This document shows, piece after piece, positions 17,670-26,880 of a stretch of DNA of 64,000 nt. Both the position numbers and the translations under genes were made by a program. The stretch is taken from the NCBI RefSeq assembly GCF_015160855.1, contig NZ_CP063373.1, forward strand, positions 7,192,001-7,256,000, written 5' to 3'. This DNA is from Streptomyces ferrugineus (lineage in GTDB: Bacteria; Actinomycetota; Actinomycetes; Streptomycetales; Streptomycetaceae). The notes beneath the pieces were generated by a model. It was given only the letters and a program-made list of their open reading frames with translations, searched no databases and had not been told where the DNA came from. Position 1 is the first letter of the stretch, and every line of letters begins with the position of its first letter.

Positions 17670-18725
17670 ATGACCAGAAAGAGCGGGGACGCCGGGCGCA
17701 GCACCATCCGGGACGTGGCGGCGCGTGCCGGGGTGTCCGCGTCGACCGTGTCCCGGGTGCTCGGCGGGGTGTACCCGGTGAGCGCGTCGACCCGCTCGCG
17801 GGTGCAGCGGGCGGTCCGTGACCTGGACTACGTCGCGGACGCGCGCGCCAAGGCGGTGGCGGGGGTCGGCACGCCCACGCTGGCGTTCGTGCTGGAGGAC
17901 ATCACCGGGCCGTCGTTCGCGCACATGGCGTACGGGGTGGAGCGGGAGGCGAGGCGGCTCGGCCATCTGTGCCTGGTGTGCACCACGGAGGGCGACGTCC
18001 AGCACGAGGTCGAGTTCGTCGAGATGATGCGCGCCCAGCGGGCCGCCGCCGTGATCCTGGTCGGCGGCTCCGCCGACACCCCGGAGTACCGCGAGCGCAC
18101 CCGCCGGATGGCCGACTCGCTGGCGTCGGCGGGCTCCCGGCTGGTGCTGTGCGGCAGGCCGCCGCTGGGCCCCGGGGCGCCGGTCACGGTCATCGAGTAC
18201 GACAACGAGGGCGGCGCCTACGCCCTGGTCGCCCACGTCCTCACCCAGGGTCACCGGCGTGTCCTGTTCCTCGGCGGCGGGGCGGACCACACCACGGCGC
18301 AGGGCCGCGAGCGCGGCTATCTCGCCGCCCACCGGGCCCGCGGCCTGGACCCGGACCCGGCGCTGCTCCGGCACGGCGACTTCACCCGCGACTCCGGCCA
18401 CCGTCTGATGCGCCAGGCCCTGAAGGAGGGGCTGGACTTCACGGCCGTGGTGGCCGCCACCGACATGGTCGCCGCGGGCGCGCTGACCGCCCTGCACGAG
18501 GCCGGCCTGGAGGTGCCCGGCGACGTGTCACTGGCCGGCTACGACGACATCCCGTTCGCCCGCGACCTGCACCCGGCGCTCACGACGGTCCACGTCCCGT
18601 ACGAGGAACTGGGCCGCCTCGCCGTACGCACGGCCCTGGGACGCACCCCGGACCATCCGGACGAGCATCTGCTGCTGGGCACGCATGTGGTGGTGCGGGA
18701 CTCGGTGGGGGCGCTCGCCGAGTAG
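17670..18725 (+). CDS. LacI family transcriptional regulator
   Basis: The protein has 351 residues. The N-terminal helix-turn-helix TIRDVAARAGVSASTVSRVL and hinge region (AVAGVGTPT) precede a periplasmic-binding-protein-like ligand domain (LAFVLEDITGPSFAHM onward, with YDNEGGAYA, GYDDIPFA and LTTVHVPYEELG). It is closely similar in layout to the LacI protein at 32443, sharing the YDNEGGAYA, TTVHVPYEE and LGTHVVVR segments, so the two are paralogues. An AACCGGTT palindrome upstream suggests that it represses itself and probably the transporter operon at 20427-30094. The inducer would be a pectin-derived sugar, by context only. Confidence 0.93.
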   Translation: MTRKSGDAGRSTIRDVAARAGVSASTVSRVLGGVYPVSASTRSRVQRAVRDLDYVADARAKAVAGVGTPTLAFVLEDITGPSFAHMAYGVEREARRLGHLCLVCTTEGDVQHEVEFVEMMRAQRAAAVILVGGSADTPEYRERTRRMADSLASAGSRLVLCGRPPLGPGAPVTVIEYDNEGGAYALVAHVLTQGHRRVLFLGGGADHTTAQGRERGYLAAHRARGLDPDPALLRHGDFTRDSGHRLMRQALKEGLDFTAVVAATDMVAAGALTALHEAGLEVPGDVSLAGYDDIPFARDLHPALTTVHVPYEELGRLAVRTALGRTPDHPDEHLLLGTHVVVRDSVGALAE

Positions 18726-18738
18726 CGCTCCCAGGCTC

Positions 18739-20316
18739 TCACTGCCGGCGGACCGCGCCCGGCAGCCGCAGCCGGCGTACGACGGACCGCAGTTCCGTGC
18801 CGCGCGGGGGCGAACCGTCGGCCGGGAGCGACGCGGCGGTGGGCTCCCGGGCCGGGGCAGCCGCCCACAGGGCGAGTTCGGCGTCTCGCGGGCCGTGCGC
18901 GGTGTGGGTCTCGCCGTCGCCGAAGATCCGTACCGGATGCGAGTCGTCCCACCGCTGCCACCCCGGGTCGCCCTCGACCGCGAACCGCACCCACGCCCGG
19001 TGGATCTCGTCCGCGAGCTCCTGCGGGGCGCCGTCGCCGGCCAGCCTGCGGGACTCGGGGACGTCGCCGGTGTCGAAGACGAAGCCGAGTTCCAGGGCGT
19101 GGCAGGCGCCGAGGTCGGGGAGGGTGGAGGGCCAGGCGAACTCGTACACGTACGACGTTCCCGGGCGGGCGTCGGCCAGGTGGTGCAGGGGGACGCGCAG
19201 CAGGTGGTCGGTGACCATCTGGCCGACGATCTCGGCGGTGCCGGCCTCCGGGTGCAGGGCGCGGTAGCCGCGGGGCACCTCGGCGCCGACGTGGCAGCGG
19301 GCCATGGCGCCGGCCAGGGCGACCGCGCCGAGCCGGTCGACGCGCTCAAGGAGGCCGCCGGGCACCAGCCACAGCCGGTACTCGTCCCGGGTCCAGCCCG
19401 TCAGCAGGTCGACATCACGGGCCGCCGCGCCCTCCGCCAGGGCCTCCATCGGGTCGCGCGGCACCATGTCACCGTCGACGACGATGCCGAAGGCGGGGCC
19501 GCCCAGCACGGGGCTGCTGAGCCGGCCCACCTCGGCCTGGGTGCGCAGCAGCAGCTCGCGGTCGACCTCGGCGAAGGCCGCGGCGGTGGCGGGGATCTTC
19601 AGCCGGGTGGCCATCCGGCGGACCATCCGCCGCACCTTGTCCCGCTCGGCGGCCTCGGGCGGCCCGCTCTGCAGGATCGCGCGCCGGACCAGGCCCTGGG
19701 CCTGCGGTGCGGCGAGCAGCGCGCCGGTGCTGATCGCACCGGCGGACTGGCCGAACAGGGTGATGCGGTCCGGGTCGCCGCCGAAGGCCGCGATGGACCG
19801 GTGGACCCATGTCAGGGCGGCGAGCTGGTCGCGCAGTCCCGGGTTGGCGGGGGCGTCCGGGAAGTAGCCGTAGCCCTCGACGCCCAGCCGGTAGTTGACC
19901 GAGACCAGCACGACCCCGTCCCGGGCGAAGGGCCGCCCGTCGTACACGGGCACGCCGGAGGAGCCGCGGGTCAGGGCGCCGCCGTGCAGCCACACCATGA
20001 CCGGCAGCCGGGCGCCGGGGCCGGGTTCGGGGGTCCAGACGTTGAGGTTGAGACAGTCGTCGCCGGGCACGACGGGGTCCGACAGGTACTGGGCGAATGC
20101 CTCGGAGTACGGCGGCTTCGGCGGGGTCGGCCCGAAGGCTCCGGCGTCGCGCACACCGTCCCAGGGTTCGGGCGGTGCGGGCGGCCGGAAGCGCAGCGGG
20201 CCGAAGGGGGGCGCCGCGTAGGGGATTCCCCGGAACACCGCGACGCCGTGCTCGTACCGGCCCCTTACCGCACCGTAGGGCGTGCTCACCACGGGGTCTG
20301 CCTGGACTGCCGTCAT
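18739..20316 (-). CDS. Carboxylesterase, type B (alpha/beta hydrolase)
   Basis: The protein has 525 residues. It has HGGALTRG (oxyanion hole, about 111-118), the nucleophile elbow GQSAGA (Ser191) and the type-B signature DDCLNLNVW. A likely catalytic His is in the CHALELGFVF segment. There is no signal peptide, so it is cytoplasmic. ATG 20316 is chosen because a GGAGG site lies about 11-12 nt upstream; the frame is open a further 11 codons. It could remove acyl, methyl or feruloyl esters from imported cell-wall fragments, but type B esterases are promiscuous and this is context-based inference. It is convergent with the LacI gene and about 110 bp downstream of the operon at 20427-30094. Confidence 0.9.
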   Translation of the reverse strand: MTAVQADPVVSTPYGAVRGRYEHGVAVFRGIPYAAPPFGPLRFRPPAPPEPWDGVRDAGAFGPTPPKPPYSEAFAQYLSDPVVPGDDCLNLNVWTPEPGPGARLPVMVWLHGGALTRGSSGVPVYDGRPFARDGVVLVSVNYRLGVEGYGYFPDAPANPGLRDQLAALTWVHRSIAAFGGDPDRITLFGQSAGAISTGALLAAPQAQGLVRRAILQSGPPEAAERDKVRRMVRRMATRLKIPATAAAFAEVDRELLLRTQAEVGRLSSPVLGGPAFGIVVDGDMVPRDPMEALAEGAAARDVDLLTGWTRDEYRLWLVPGGLLERVDRLGAVALAGAMARCHVGAEVPRGYRALHPEAGTAEIVGQMVTDHLLRVPLHHLADARPGTSYVYEFAWPSTLPDLGACHALELGFVFDTGDVPESRRLAGDGAPQELADEIHRAWVRFAVEGDPGWQRWDDSHPVRIFGDGETHTAHGPRDAELALWAAAPAREPTAASLPADGSPPRGTELRSVVRRLRLPGAVRRQ

Positions 20317-20426
20317 ACGTCCACCAGCCTCCTCACCGCGCTCGTGCACCGTGAAGATCAGAGCAACTCATTGTGGCCCGGTATTCCGGCGCACGAGCGC
20401 GGTGAGGGGCTATTCGGACCACACGG

Positions 20427-21689
20427 CTACTTGGCGTACATCAGGGTGCCGAAGCCGAGCTGGTCGAAGCCCCCGCTGGTGGAGCCGTAGTCACCTCCTC
20501 CGCCCTCGGGGGCGACGGAGAAGCACATCTGGCTGATGTACTTGTCGTCGAGGTACAGACGCCGGTTGTAGTGGTAGTGGAGCATGGCCCACACCGGGCG
20601 GACCTGGCCCCTGCTGCCGGATCCGATCACCGTCTGTGACTGCTGAGCGCAGTTCTGGCCACTGCCCCAGGTGTAGGTGGTGTAGGGCACGTTCATGCCC
20701 AGGTTGTACTTGGCGACGTACTGGGCGGCCTTCATGAAGCGGCGGCCGTCGTAGGAGTACAGGTCGTCGCCCTGGTTCCAGGCCATCTCGCACAGGGCGC
20801 CCATCTGGCCCATGCCCATGACGGTGTGGCCCTGGTCGCGGCCGGACTCCTGCCACTGGCCGAGGTCGTAGCCCTCGACACCCGGGTACAGGAACGGCAC
20901 CGCGCGCCGGATCTGGCCGTTGCCGCCGCCGTTCTTGAAGTAGTCGACGGCCTGATCGTACTTGGCGCCGTCGTCGCACAGGATCCCGATGGCCAGGATG
21001 GAGGCCATGTTGCACAGGTCCCAGTTGGCCCAGTAGTTGGTGATGCAGGCGTCGTTGTGCTCGCGCAGGAACCGGTCGTTCAGCGGGTAGAAGACGTTGA
21101 GCATCATCGTCTTGAACCGGCCCAGGTCGAACCCGGCGTACCCGCGCATGAGCTCGGCGGCGTTCGCGAACTGCCAGCCGTAGAGGCCGGCGGCCAGGTA
21201 CCGGTCGGCGTTTCCGGTGATGGTGGTGAGCGTGGACGACCACGCGTTGAGGATGCGTACGGCGCAGTCGCCGTTCGCGGCGGTGCCGCCGATGTGCCAG
21301 CGCAGCGCGTTCTGGTAGGCGGCGTGGATGTCGTTGTAGAGCTGGGGGTAGTTCTGCCCGTCGCCGCCGCGGATGATCGTGGCCGTGGGCCGGGGCGACC
21401 AGGTGGACTGGGAGTGGGAGTTGGCGGTCAGCCGGTTCCAGCCGGACAGCCAGGGGTCGTTGCCCGCGGCGACCCTGACCTTGGCGCGGTTGATGTCACC
21501 CCAGTTGTGCAGCATGCCGGGGTGGGTGAAGGTCGCGGGGGCCGCGTCGGCCGTGCTGCCCGTCAGCACGGCCGCGGAACCGCCGACGGCGAGGGCGGCG
21601 GTGAGGCCGCCCGCGGTCTTCAGCAGACCGCGACGGCTCACCTCTGCGTCTGGTGTGTGGAGGTGCCTGTGGGGGGAAGTGCGGCTCAT
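20427..21689 (-). CDS. Secreted alginate-lyase-fold polysaccharide lyase
   Basis: The protein has about 420 residues with a twin-arginine signal (SRRGLLKTAGG, about 18-50). The rest is an alpha/alpha toroid of the alginate lyase superfamily (PF05426-like). It lacks the NNHSYW motif of PL5 alginate lyases; in that place is NYWANWDL (about 218-225). It has ESGRDQGH (281-288) and KYNLG (Tyr about 328), both shared with the next gene; His, Arg and Tyr here are candidate catalytic residues. A uronic-acid lyase is likely, but the substrate may be pectic or glucuronan rather than alginate. ATG 21689 is favoured by a GGAG site at 21698-21701; ATG 21698 and 21704 are alternatives. Last gene of the operon. 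Confidence 0.8.
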   Translation of the reverse strand: MSRTSPHRHLHTPDAEVSRRGLLKTAGGLTAALAVGGSAAVLTGSTADAAPATFTHPGMLHNWGDINRAKVRVAAGNDPWLSGWNRLTANSHSQSTWSPRPTATIIRGGDGQNYPQLYNDIHAAYQNALRWHIGGTAANGDCAVRILNAWSSTLTTITGNADRYLAAGLYGWQFANAAELMRGYAGFDLGRFKTMMLNVFYPLNDRFLREHNDACITNYWANWDLCNMASILAIGILCDDGAKYDQAVDYFKNGGGNGQIRRAVPFLYPGVEGYDLGQWQESGRDQGHTVMGMGQMGALCEMAWNQGDDLYSYDGRRFMKAAQYVAKYNLGMNVPYTTYTWGSGQNCAQQSQTVIGSGSRGQVRPVWAMLHYHYNRRLYLDDKYISQMCFSVAPEGGGGDYGSTSGGFDQLGFGTLMYAK

Positions 21690-21716
21690 TCGGTGCATCT
21701 CCATTCCGTGGAGGAT

Positions 21717-24700
21717 CTACATGGGGGTGATGCTCACCTCGTCGAACTCGGTGGTGCAGCGAGCCAGGGGGTTGCGTGAGCAGACCACGAGGCCCACGTA
21801 GTAGGGGGCGTCACCGAAGCCGGGGATCGAGCCCTCGGCGAGGGGGGTCCAGGTGGCGCCGTCATCGGTGGACAGGGCCGCGGCGAAGGCGGTCCCGACG
21901 CGCTTCAGCCGCAGCAGGGTGGGAAGGGCGGCCGTTCCGTTCCCGGTGAAGGTGGACCTTCCGGCCACGGTGGTGCGCAGCATGAGCTGCGCGGTGGTCC
22001 CGCCGGAGACGATCGCTCCGGCGGCCTGGTCGAAGGGCGACAGCGACTTGGCCATGAGCAGGCCCACCCGGTCGGCGCTCGCGCCCGTGCGGGAGACGAG
22101 CCGGGCGGTGATCTCGCAGTCGCCGGTGACGGGCCGTCGTACGAACTGCCCGGTCATTCCCTGGTTGTTGACGGTCAGATCGACTCCCGCGCCGCGCACG
22201 GTGAAGGTGCCGTCGGCGTACGACGTACTGCCCGGGGTGTGGATCGCCGCGACGCCGAACGTTCCGAAGTCCCGGTCGTCGAGGACGACATCGCCCAGGT
22301 CGCCGTACGTCCACGGGGCGGGCGGGGGCGTGCCGACCGTCAGGGTGAGCTTGCCGGTGCCGTCGCCCGCCGCGTTGCCGGCGGTGGTGGTGACGGTGAA
22401 CTCGCCGGTCCTGTTGGGCGTTCCGGAGATCAGGCCGGTGCGCCTGTCGAGGCGGAGGCCGTCGGGCAGGCCGTCGGCGGTGAACCGCACGGGCTCGTGC
22501 GAGCCGCGCAGGACGTGCCGGAAAGCGTCGCCCTTGTTGGCGAACGCGCTGGTGGCGGAGGTGAGTTGGGGCACGGTCGGGGTCGGCATCCGCGCGGCGG
22601 TCGATTCCGAGAGCGGGCCGCGTCCGCCGCAGTTCGTCTTCGCGACGGCGTAGTGGTACGTCGTCCCGGGTGCGCCCGTGGCGTCGGCGTACCGGACGCG
22701 GGTGCCGAAGCCGACCGCGCCGATGCCGGTGGCGATCGTCTCGAAGGGGCCGTCGGCGGAGGTGGAGCGCAGCACCTTGTAGCGGGCGGACGGATCGGGG
22801 TCGGTCCAGGCCAGCTCGACGGCGTCGGCGCCGGTGGCGGCGGTGAGGCCGGTGGCGGTACGGCCGGGGCGGGGCGGCGACCAGATCTCGCCGATGGCCG
22901 CGGAGGTGACGCAGACGTTGTCGAAGGCGCCGGTGCCGGTCTCGGCGTACTCCTCGTCGACGCCGAGGCACGAGGTGAGGACCAGACCCGCGTACGCCGT
23001 GCGCCCCAACTCGACCTCGCTGGAGCCGACTTCGGTCCAGCGGATGCCGTCCGGGGAGATCGCGCCGGTGCAGCGCCGGCCCTTGCGGGTCACGCGCACC
23101 CAGTACGGGGCCCGCAGCCGGTAGCCGTCGCCGGCGCCCTCGACGTAGGGAGCCTCCAGGGGGGTCGCCGACTCGGGCAGCTCCCCCAGGTTGGAGATCG
23201 GGAAGGCGGCCGAGCTGGTGATCGCCGTCTGCTGCGAGGGCGGCACGGGCGTGCTGCCGGTGCCGGTCACGGCGGCCCCGGCCTTCGGGCGGACGCTCCA
23301 CACGCCGCTCCACGTGTGCAGCGGCAGCCCCTGGATCAGCATGGCGGCGTGGGCCGCGTCCGCGTCGAGTGAGTCGCGCAGGGTGACGCCGATCTTGGAG
23401 TACTGCGAGCTGAGCGGGAAGACGATCCGTGCGGTGATCGCTCCGTCACCGGGCAGCCGGAGGTGGGTGCTGCGGTAGGTGTCGGCGGTGCCGCTCGCCT
23501 CCAGGACGAACCGTTCGCCGTCGAAGCCCGCCGAGCCGGGGATCTTCACCGCGCCGAGGTCCTCGGTGGACCAGGGCTCGGGCAGCCCGGCGGTGAGGGC
23601 GGTCGGGAGCGAATCGGCGCTGCTGCCCCGGGAGTTGGTGGCGTTGACCGTGTAGTAGTACGTCCGTCCCTCGTTGACGCCGGTGTCCTTGTAGGCCGGC
23701 TTGTCGACGCCGGAGGCGATCTCCTCGTACGGCCCTTCGAGGCGGGTGGCCCGGCGGACGGTGTACGTCTTCGCCCACGCGGTCGGCAGCCAGCTCACGG
23801 TGACGGAGCGGCCGTCGGTGGTCGCGGTGAGGCCGGCGGGGGCCGTCGGCGCGGTGGGTGAGGCGGCCGTCGTGGCGGCGTACGTGAGGGTGCCCCAGCC
23901 CGGGTGGTCCTCCTGGTATCCCTCGACGAAGCGCGTGCCGCCGGTGCCCCGGAAGACGACCTTCTCGGTGTAGGGGGCGGGTTTGCCGAGGCGGCCGGCG
24001 TAGTGCGCGTACGCCATCTCCCACAGCGGCCGCCACACTCCGCGCTGCCGGCCCGAGACGGCCGTCTTGACGTACTTGCCGGTGCGGTCGAGGTCGGGGG
24101 TGAAGGGGACGGAGTCGTCGCCGAGGTTGTAGCGGCCGAAGTACTCGAAGTTGGCGAGGATGCGGTCGTCGGCGAAGGCGTACAGGTCGACGCCCTGCCG
24201 CCAGGCGACCTCGGCCGCGTCGGCGAGCAGGCCGAGGGCGAGCTGCTCGTGGGCCTGGTCGCGGCCGGACTCCTGGCCCTGACCCGTGGCGGAGACGACG
24301 CGGTGCAGCACCGAGCCGTTGCCGGCGCCGGCGATCGCGAACCGCAGGGCGTCCTCGAACAGCACCCGGTTGTCGCAGAAGACGCCGATGGCGAGGATGG
24401 TGCGCAGCGCTCCGAGGTCCCAGTTGCCGTTGGCGTAGAGGCAGTAGCCGGACAGGGCCGGGTACCAGACGTCGGTGAAGGAGCGCTCGCAGCGGCGTAT
24501 CGACTCCTCGGGCCAGCCGTCGTAGCCGCTGTGGCGGAGGATCTCGGCGGCGTTGACCAGCTTGAAGCCCTGGATGCCGGCGCCGAGTTGGCCGTCGGCG
24601 CCGGTGATGCCGGTGAGGGAGGCGGCCCAGACGTCGAGGATGTCGCGGGCCTTGTCGGCGTGGCGTACGTCGCCGGTGACGGCCCACATGAGGGCGTTGT

Positions 24701-25049
24701 GGTAGGCGGCGGCCGCGTCGTCGGCGGCCTGGCGGGTCCAGTTGGTGGGGCCGCGGCCCCAGGTGGTGATCTGGCCGGTGTTGCGGATGCCGTAGGTGTG
24801 CTGGGCGCGGAAGTCGGCGGCCAGCGCGGCGAAGCCGGAGGCGATCGGCTCCCGGCCTTCCGCGACCGCGGACTTCATCCGGTCCAGGTCGGCGCGGGAG
24901 TGCAGGAGGCCGGGGTGGGCGAAGGTGAACGCCGTGTCGGCGGTCTGGGCCCACGCGGGCGTGGCGGCGAGGGCGGACAGCAGTCCGCTCCCGGCCACGC
25001 CCGCGAGTCCCGCCGCGCCGAGGAACGTCCGTCGGCTGAGGGCTTGCAT
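21717..25049 (-). CDS. Secreted multidomain alginate-lyase-fold enzyme with Fn3 and Ig-like domains
   Basis: The protein has 1110 residues. A twin-arginine signal (SRRTFLGAAGLAG) ends near residue 35. Residues about 40-395 form an alginate-lyase-like toroid paralogous to the neighbouring gene, with ANGNWDL (206-212), ESGRDQAH (260-267) and RYNLG (Tyr308). The C-terminal two thirds hold two fibronectin III domains (about 400-490 and 725-815), two lamin-G/DUF1349-like beta sandwiches (about 495-715 and 905-1110), and a putative Ig (He_PIG) domain (about 820-900, GLPDGLRLDRRTGLISGTP). The extra domains suggest binding to insoluble polysaccharide. It is 27 bp upstream of the single-domain paralogue and 16 bp downstream of the GH28-like gene. 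Confidence 0.82.
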   Translation of the reverse strand: MQALSRRTFLGAAGLAGVAGSGLLSALAATPAWAQTADTAFTFAHPGLLHSRADLDRMKSAVAEGREPIASGFAALAADFRAQHTYGIRNTGQITTWGRGPTNWTRQAADDAAAAYHNALMWAVTGDVRHADKARDILDVWAASLTGITGADGQLGAGIQGFKLVNAAEILRHSGYDGWPEESIRRCERSFTDVWYPALSGYCLYANGNWDLGALRTILAIGVFCDNRVLFEDALRFAIAGAGNGSVLHRVVSATGQGQESGRDQAHEQLALGLLADAAEVAWRQGVDLYAFADDRILANFEYFGRYNLGDDSVPFTPDLDRTGKYVKTAVSGRQRGVWRPLWEMAYAHYAGRLGKPAPYTEKVVFRGTGGTRFVEGYQEDHPGWGTLTYAATTAASPTAPTAPAGLTATTDGRSVTVSWLPTAWAKTYTVRRATRLEGPYEEIASGVDKPAYKDTGVNEGRTYYYTVNATNSRGSSADSLPTALTAGLPEPWSTEDLGAVKIPGSAGFDGERFVLEASGTADTYRSTHLRLPGDGAITARIVFPLSSQYSKIGVTLRDSLDADAAHAAMLIQGLPLHTWSGVWSVRPKAGAAVTGTGSTPVPPSQQTAITSSAAFPISNLGELPESATPLEAPYVEGAGDGYRLRAPYWVRVTRKGRRCTGAISPDGIRWTEVGSSEVELGRTAYAGLVLTSCLGVDEEYAETGTGAFDNVCVTSAAIGEIWSPPRPGRTATGLTAATGADAVELAWTDPDPSARYKVLRSTSADGPFETIATGIGAVGFGTRVRYADATGAPGTTYHYAVAKTNCGGRGPLSESTAARMPTPTVPQLTSATSAFANKGDAFRHVLRGSHEPVRFTADGLPDGLRLDRRTGLISGTPNRTGEFTVTTTAGNAAGDGTGKLTLTVGTPPPAPWTYGDLGDVVLDDRDFGTFGVAAIHTPGSTSYADGTFTVRGAGVDLTVNNQGMTGQFVRRPVTGDCEITARLVSRTGASADRVGLLMAKSLSPFDQAAGAIVSGGTTAQLMLRTTVAGRSTFTGNGTAALPTLLRLKRVGTAFAAALSTDDGATWTPLAEGSIPGFGDAPYYVGLVVCSRNPLARCTTEFDEVSITPM

Positions 25050-25065
25050 GGAACTGTCTCCTGGC

Positions 25066-26844
25066 TTACGGGTGCTGCACGGTGATCGAGACGGACTTGG
25101 TCGCCGTGCCCACGGTGTTCGTGGCCGAGACGGTGACCTTGTAGGTGCCGGGCACCTGCGGGATGCCGGAGATCAGGCCGGTCCTGTCGTCGACCTTCAG
25201 CCCCTGGGGCAGTCCCTCGGCGTCGTACGACGTCGGCAGCGCGCTCGCGGTGACGAGGTGGTTGAAGACCTGGCGTGCGGTGGCCGTGGCCTCGCCGGCG
25301 CTGGTGATCTCGGGCGCCACCGTGGCGGCGGCCTCGCTGTCCTTCAGGAAACGCAGGCCCGTCACATGCTCGTTGACGAACATCGGCACCATGTCCGGCG
25401 TCAGGTACCAGCGGGGCTTCTGCATGGTGTCGGCGATGACCGTGTCGTTGATCGCCAGGTTCTGGAAGGTGAGGTTCTTGATCTGCCGGTCCGCGTCGTA
25501 GCCCACGACGATCGGCATGTGCTCGTTCTTGCCGTTGTAGGTGACGTCGCGGACGTAGACGTCGTGGATGCCGCGGCCGGGCGAGGCGTTGTAGCGGTTG
25601 GCCATGACGCGCATGTTGAACAGCTGGCCCCAGGTGAAGTCCTCGACCCGGACGTCCTGGATGCGGACGTTGCGGATGAGGTTGCTGTCGCCCGGGTTGA
25701 GGGCGAAGCAGCCCTGGTAGAGGACCTGCGGCTCGCGGTGCTGGAGGACGTCGATGTTGCTGAAGACGATGTTCTCGATGGTCTCGGGCTGCTCCGGGTT
25801 GCCGTGCGTGCCCATGTTCACCGGGTGGGCGACGTCGGCCCACAGGGTGGAGTCGCGGACGGTGACGTTGCGGCAGTCGCCGTAGTAGTCCCAGCGGTGG
25901 GCGTAGATGGCGATGCAGTCGTCGCTGTTGCGCATCCAGACGCCCTCGATCAGGACGTCCTCGCTGCTGAACACGTCGATGCCGTCGCCCCACTGGCCGG
26001 AGCTGTAGGAGTGCAGGTTGCGGACGGTGACCTGCTTCGACTGGCCGATGGTGCAGGAGTAGCCGGACTTCGGGTTGAGGACGAGGATGCCGTCGATCTC
26101 GATGTTCTTGGAGAACTTCACCAGGGTGGCGGCGTCCGAGGCCGTGATGATGCCCCGGCCGAGCAGCCGGGCGTTCTCCACGTTGATGAACTCCACGCGG
26201 GCCTTCAGCACCGCGCCGCCGGCCAGGTACACCGTCTTGCCGCTGGGCACCTTCACCACGCCGTCCGAGGGGGTGTGCATGCCCGGGCCGAAGTAGATGA
26301 CGTCGGGATCGTCCGCCTCCGGCCGCGTCTTCTCGATCGGGTTGGCGTGCAGCTGCAGGTTGCCGTAGATGTCGCCGTCGATCTCGATGGAGAGGTTGCG
26401 CGGCTCGGTGAGGGCGAAGGTGATGGTGTCGCCGCTGACCTCGTGCTGGATGTCGTACGACAGCGGTCGGACGCGGGCGCTGCCGATCGCGCCCTTGGCG
26501 GACGTGACCTGCACCTCCACGGTGCCGGTGAAGTCGAGGCTGGCGACCGAGGTGGGCCGGATGATGCCGCTGCCGGTCTTCTCGTTGATGGTCTTCGTGG
26601 TGGCGCGCAGGACCGGAACCGGCTTCCACTGGCCGCCGGGGGTGCGGGCCTTGACGACATAGCTGGTGTTGATCGGCATGGCGCCCGGCACGGGGTGCAC
26701 CACGAGCCGGTCGGCAGCCTCCGGTCTGTCCTCCGCGCTCGCGGTGCCGGCCGCCGTGCCGAGCAGGGAGTACGCGGCGGCGGTGGCGCCCGCGGCCTGG
26801 ATGAGGGTGCGCCGGGACAGGCCGGTGACGTGGGTGTGGTTCAT
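25066..26844 (-). CDS. Secreted GH28-like parallel beta-helix glycosidase with Ig-like domain
   Basis: The protein has 592 residues with a twin-arginine signal (SRRTLIQAAGATAAA), an N-terminal beta sandwich (about 40-160), a right-handed beta-helix (about 160-490) and a C-terminal He_PIG Ig-like domain (about 510-592, GLPQGLKVDDRTGLISGIP). The helix carries GDGIDVFSSEDV and NSDDCIAI, which match the paired Asp region of GH28 polygalacturonases. The GHG and RIK motifs of classical polygalacturonases are not seen, so specificity may differ (rhamnogalacturonan hydrolase, xylogalacturonan hydrolase, or a GH49-like fold). It is co-transcribed with the upstream permease (36-bp gap). Confidence 0.82.
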   Translation of the reverse strand: MNHTHVTGLSRRTLIQAAGATAAAYSLLGTAAGTASAEDRPEAADRLVVHPVPGAMPINTSYVVKARTPGGQWKPVPVLRATTKTINEKTGSGIIRPTSVASLDFTGTVEVQVTSAKGAIGSARVRPLSYDIQHEVSGDTITFALTEPRNLSIEIDGDIYGNLQLHANPIEKTRPEADDPDVIYFGPGMHTPSDGVVKVPSGKTVYLAGGAVLKARVEFINVENARLLGRGIITASDAATLVKFSKNIEIDGILVLNPKSGYSCTIGQSKQVTVRNLHSYSSGQWGDGIDVFSSEDVLIEGVWMRNSDDCIAIYAHRWDYYGDCRNVTVRDSTLWADVAHPVNMGTHGNPEQPETIENIVFSNIDVLQHREPQVLYQGCFALNPGDSNLIRNVRIQDVRVEDFTWGQLFNMRVMANRYNASPGRGIHDVYVRDVTYNGKNEHMPIVVGYDADRQIKNLTFQNLAINDTVIADTMQKPRWYLTPDMVPMFVNEHVTGLRFLKDSEAAATVAPEITSAGEATATARQVFNHLVTASALPTSYDAEGLPQGLKVDDRTGLISGIPQVPGTYKVTVSATNTVGTATKSVSITVQHP

Positions 26845-26880
26845 GGCTGAGTTCCTTATGAGAAAGGGGTTTTGTATGGG

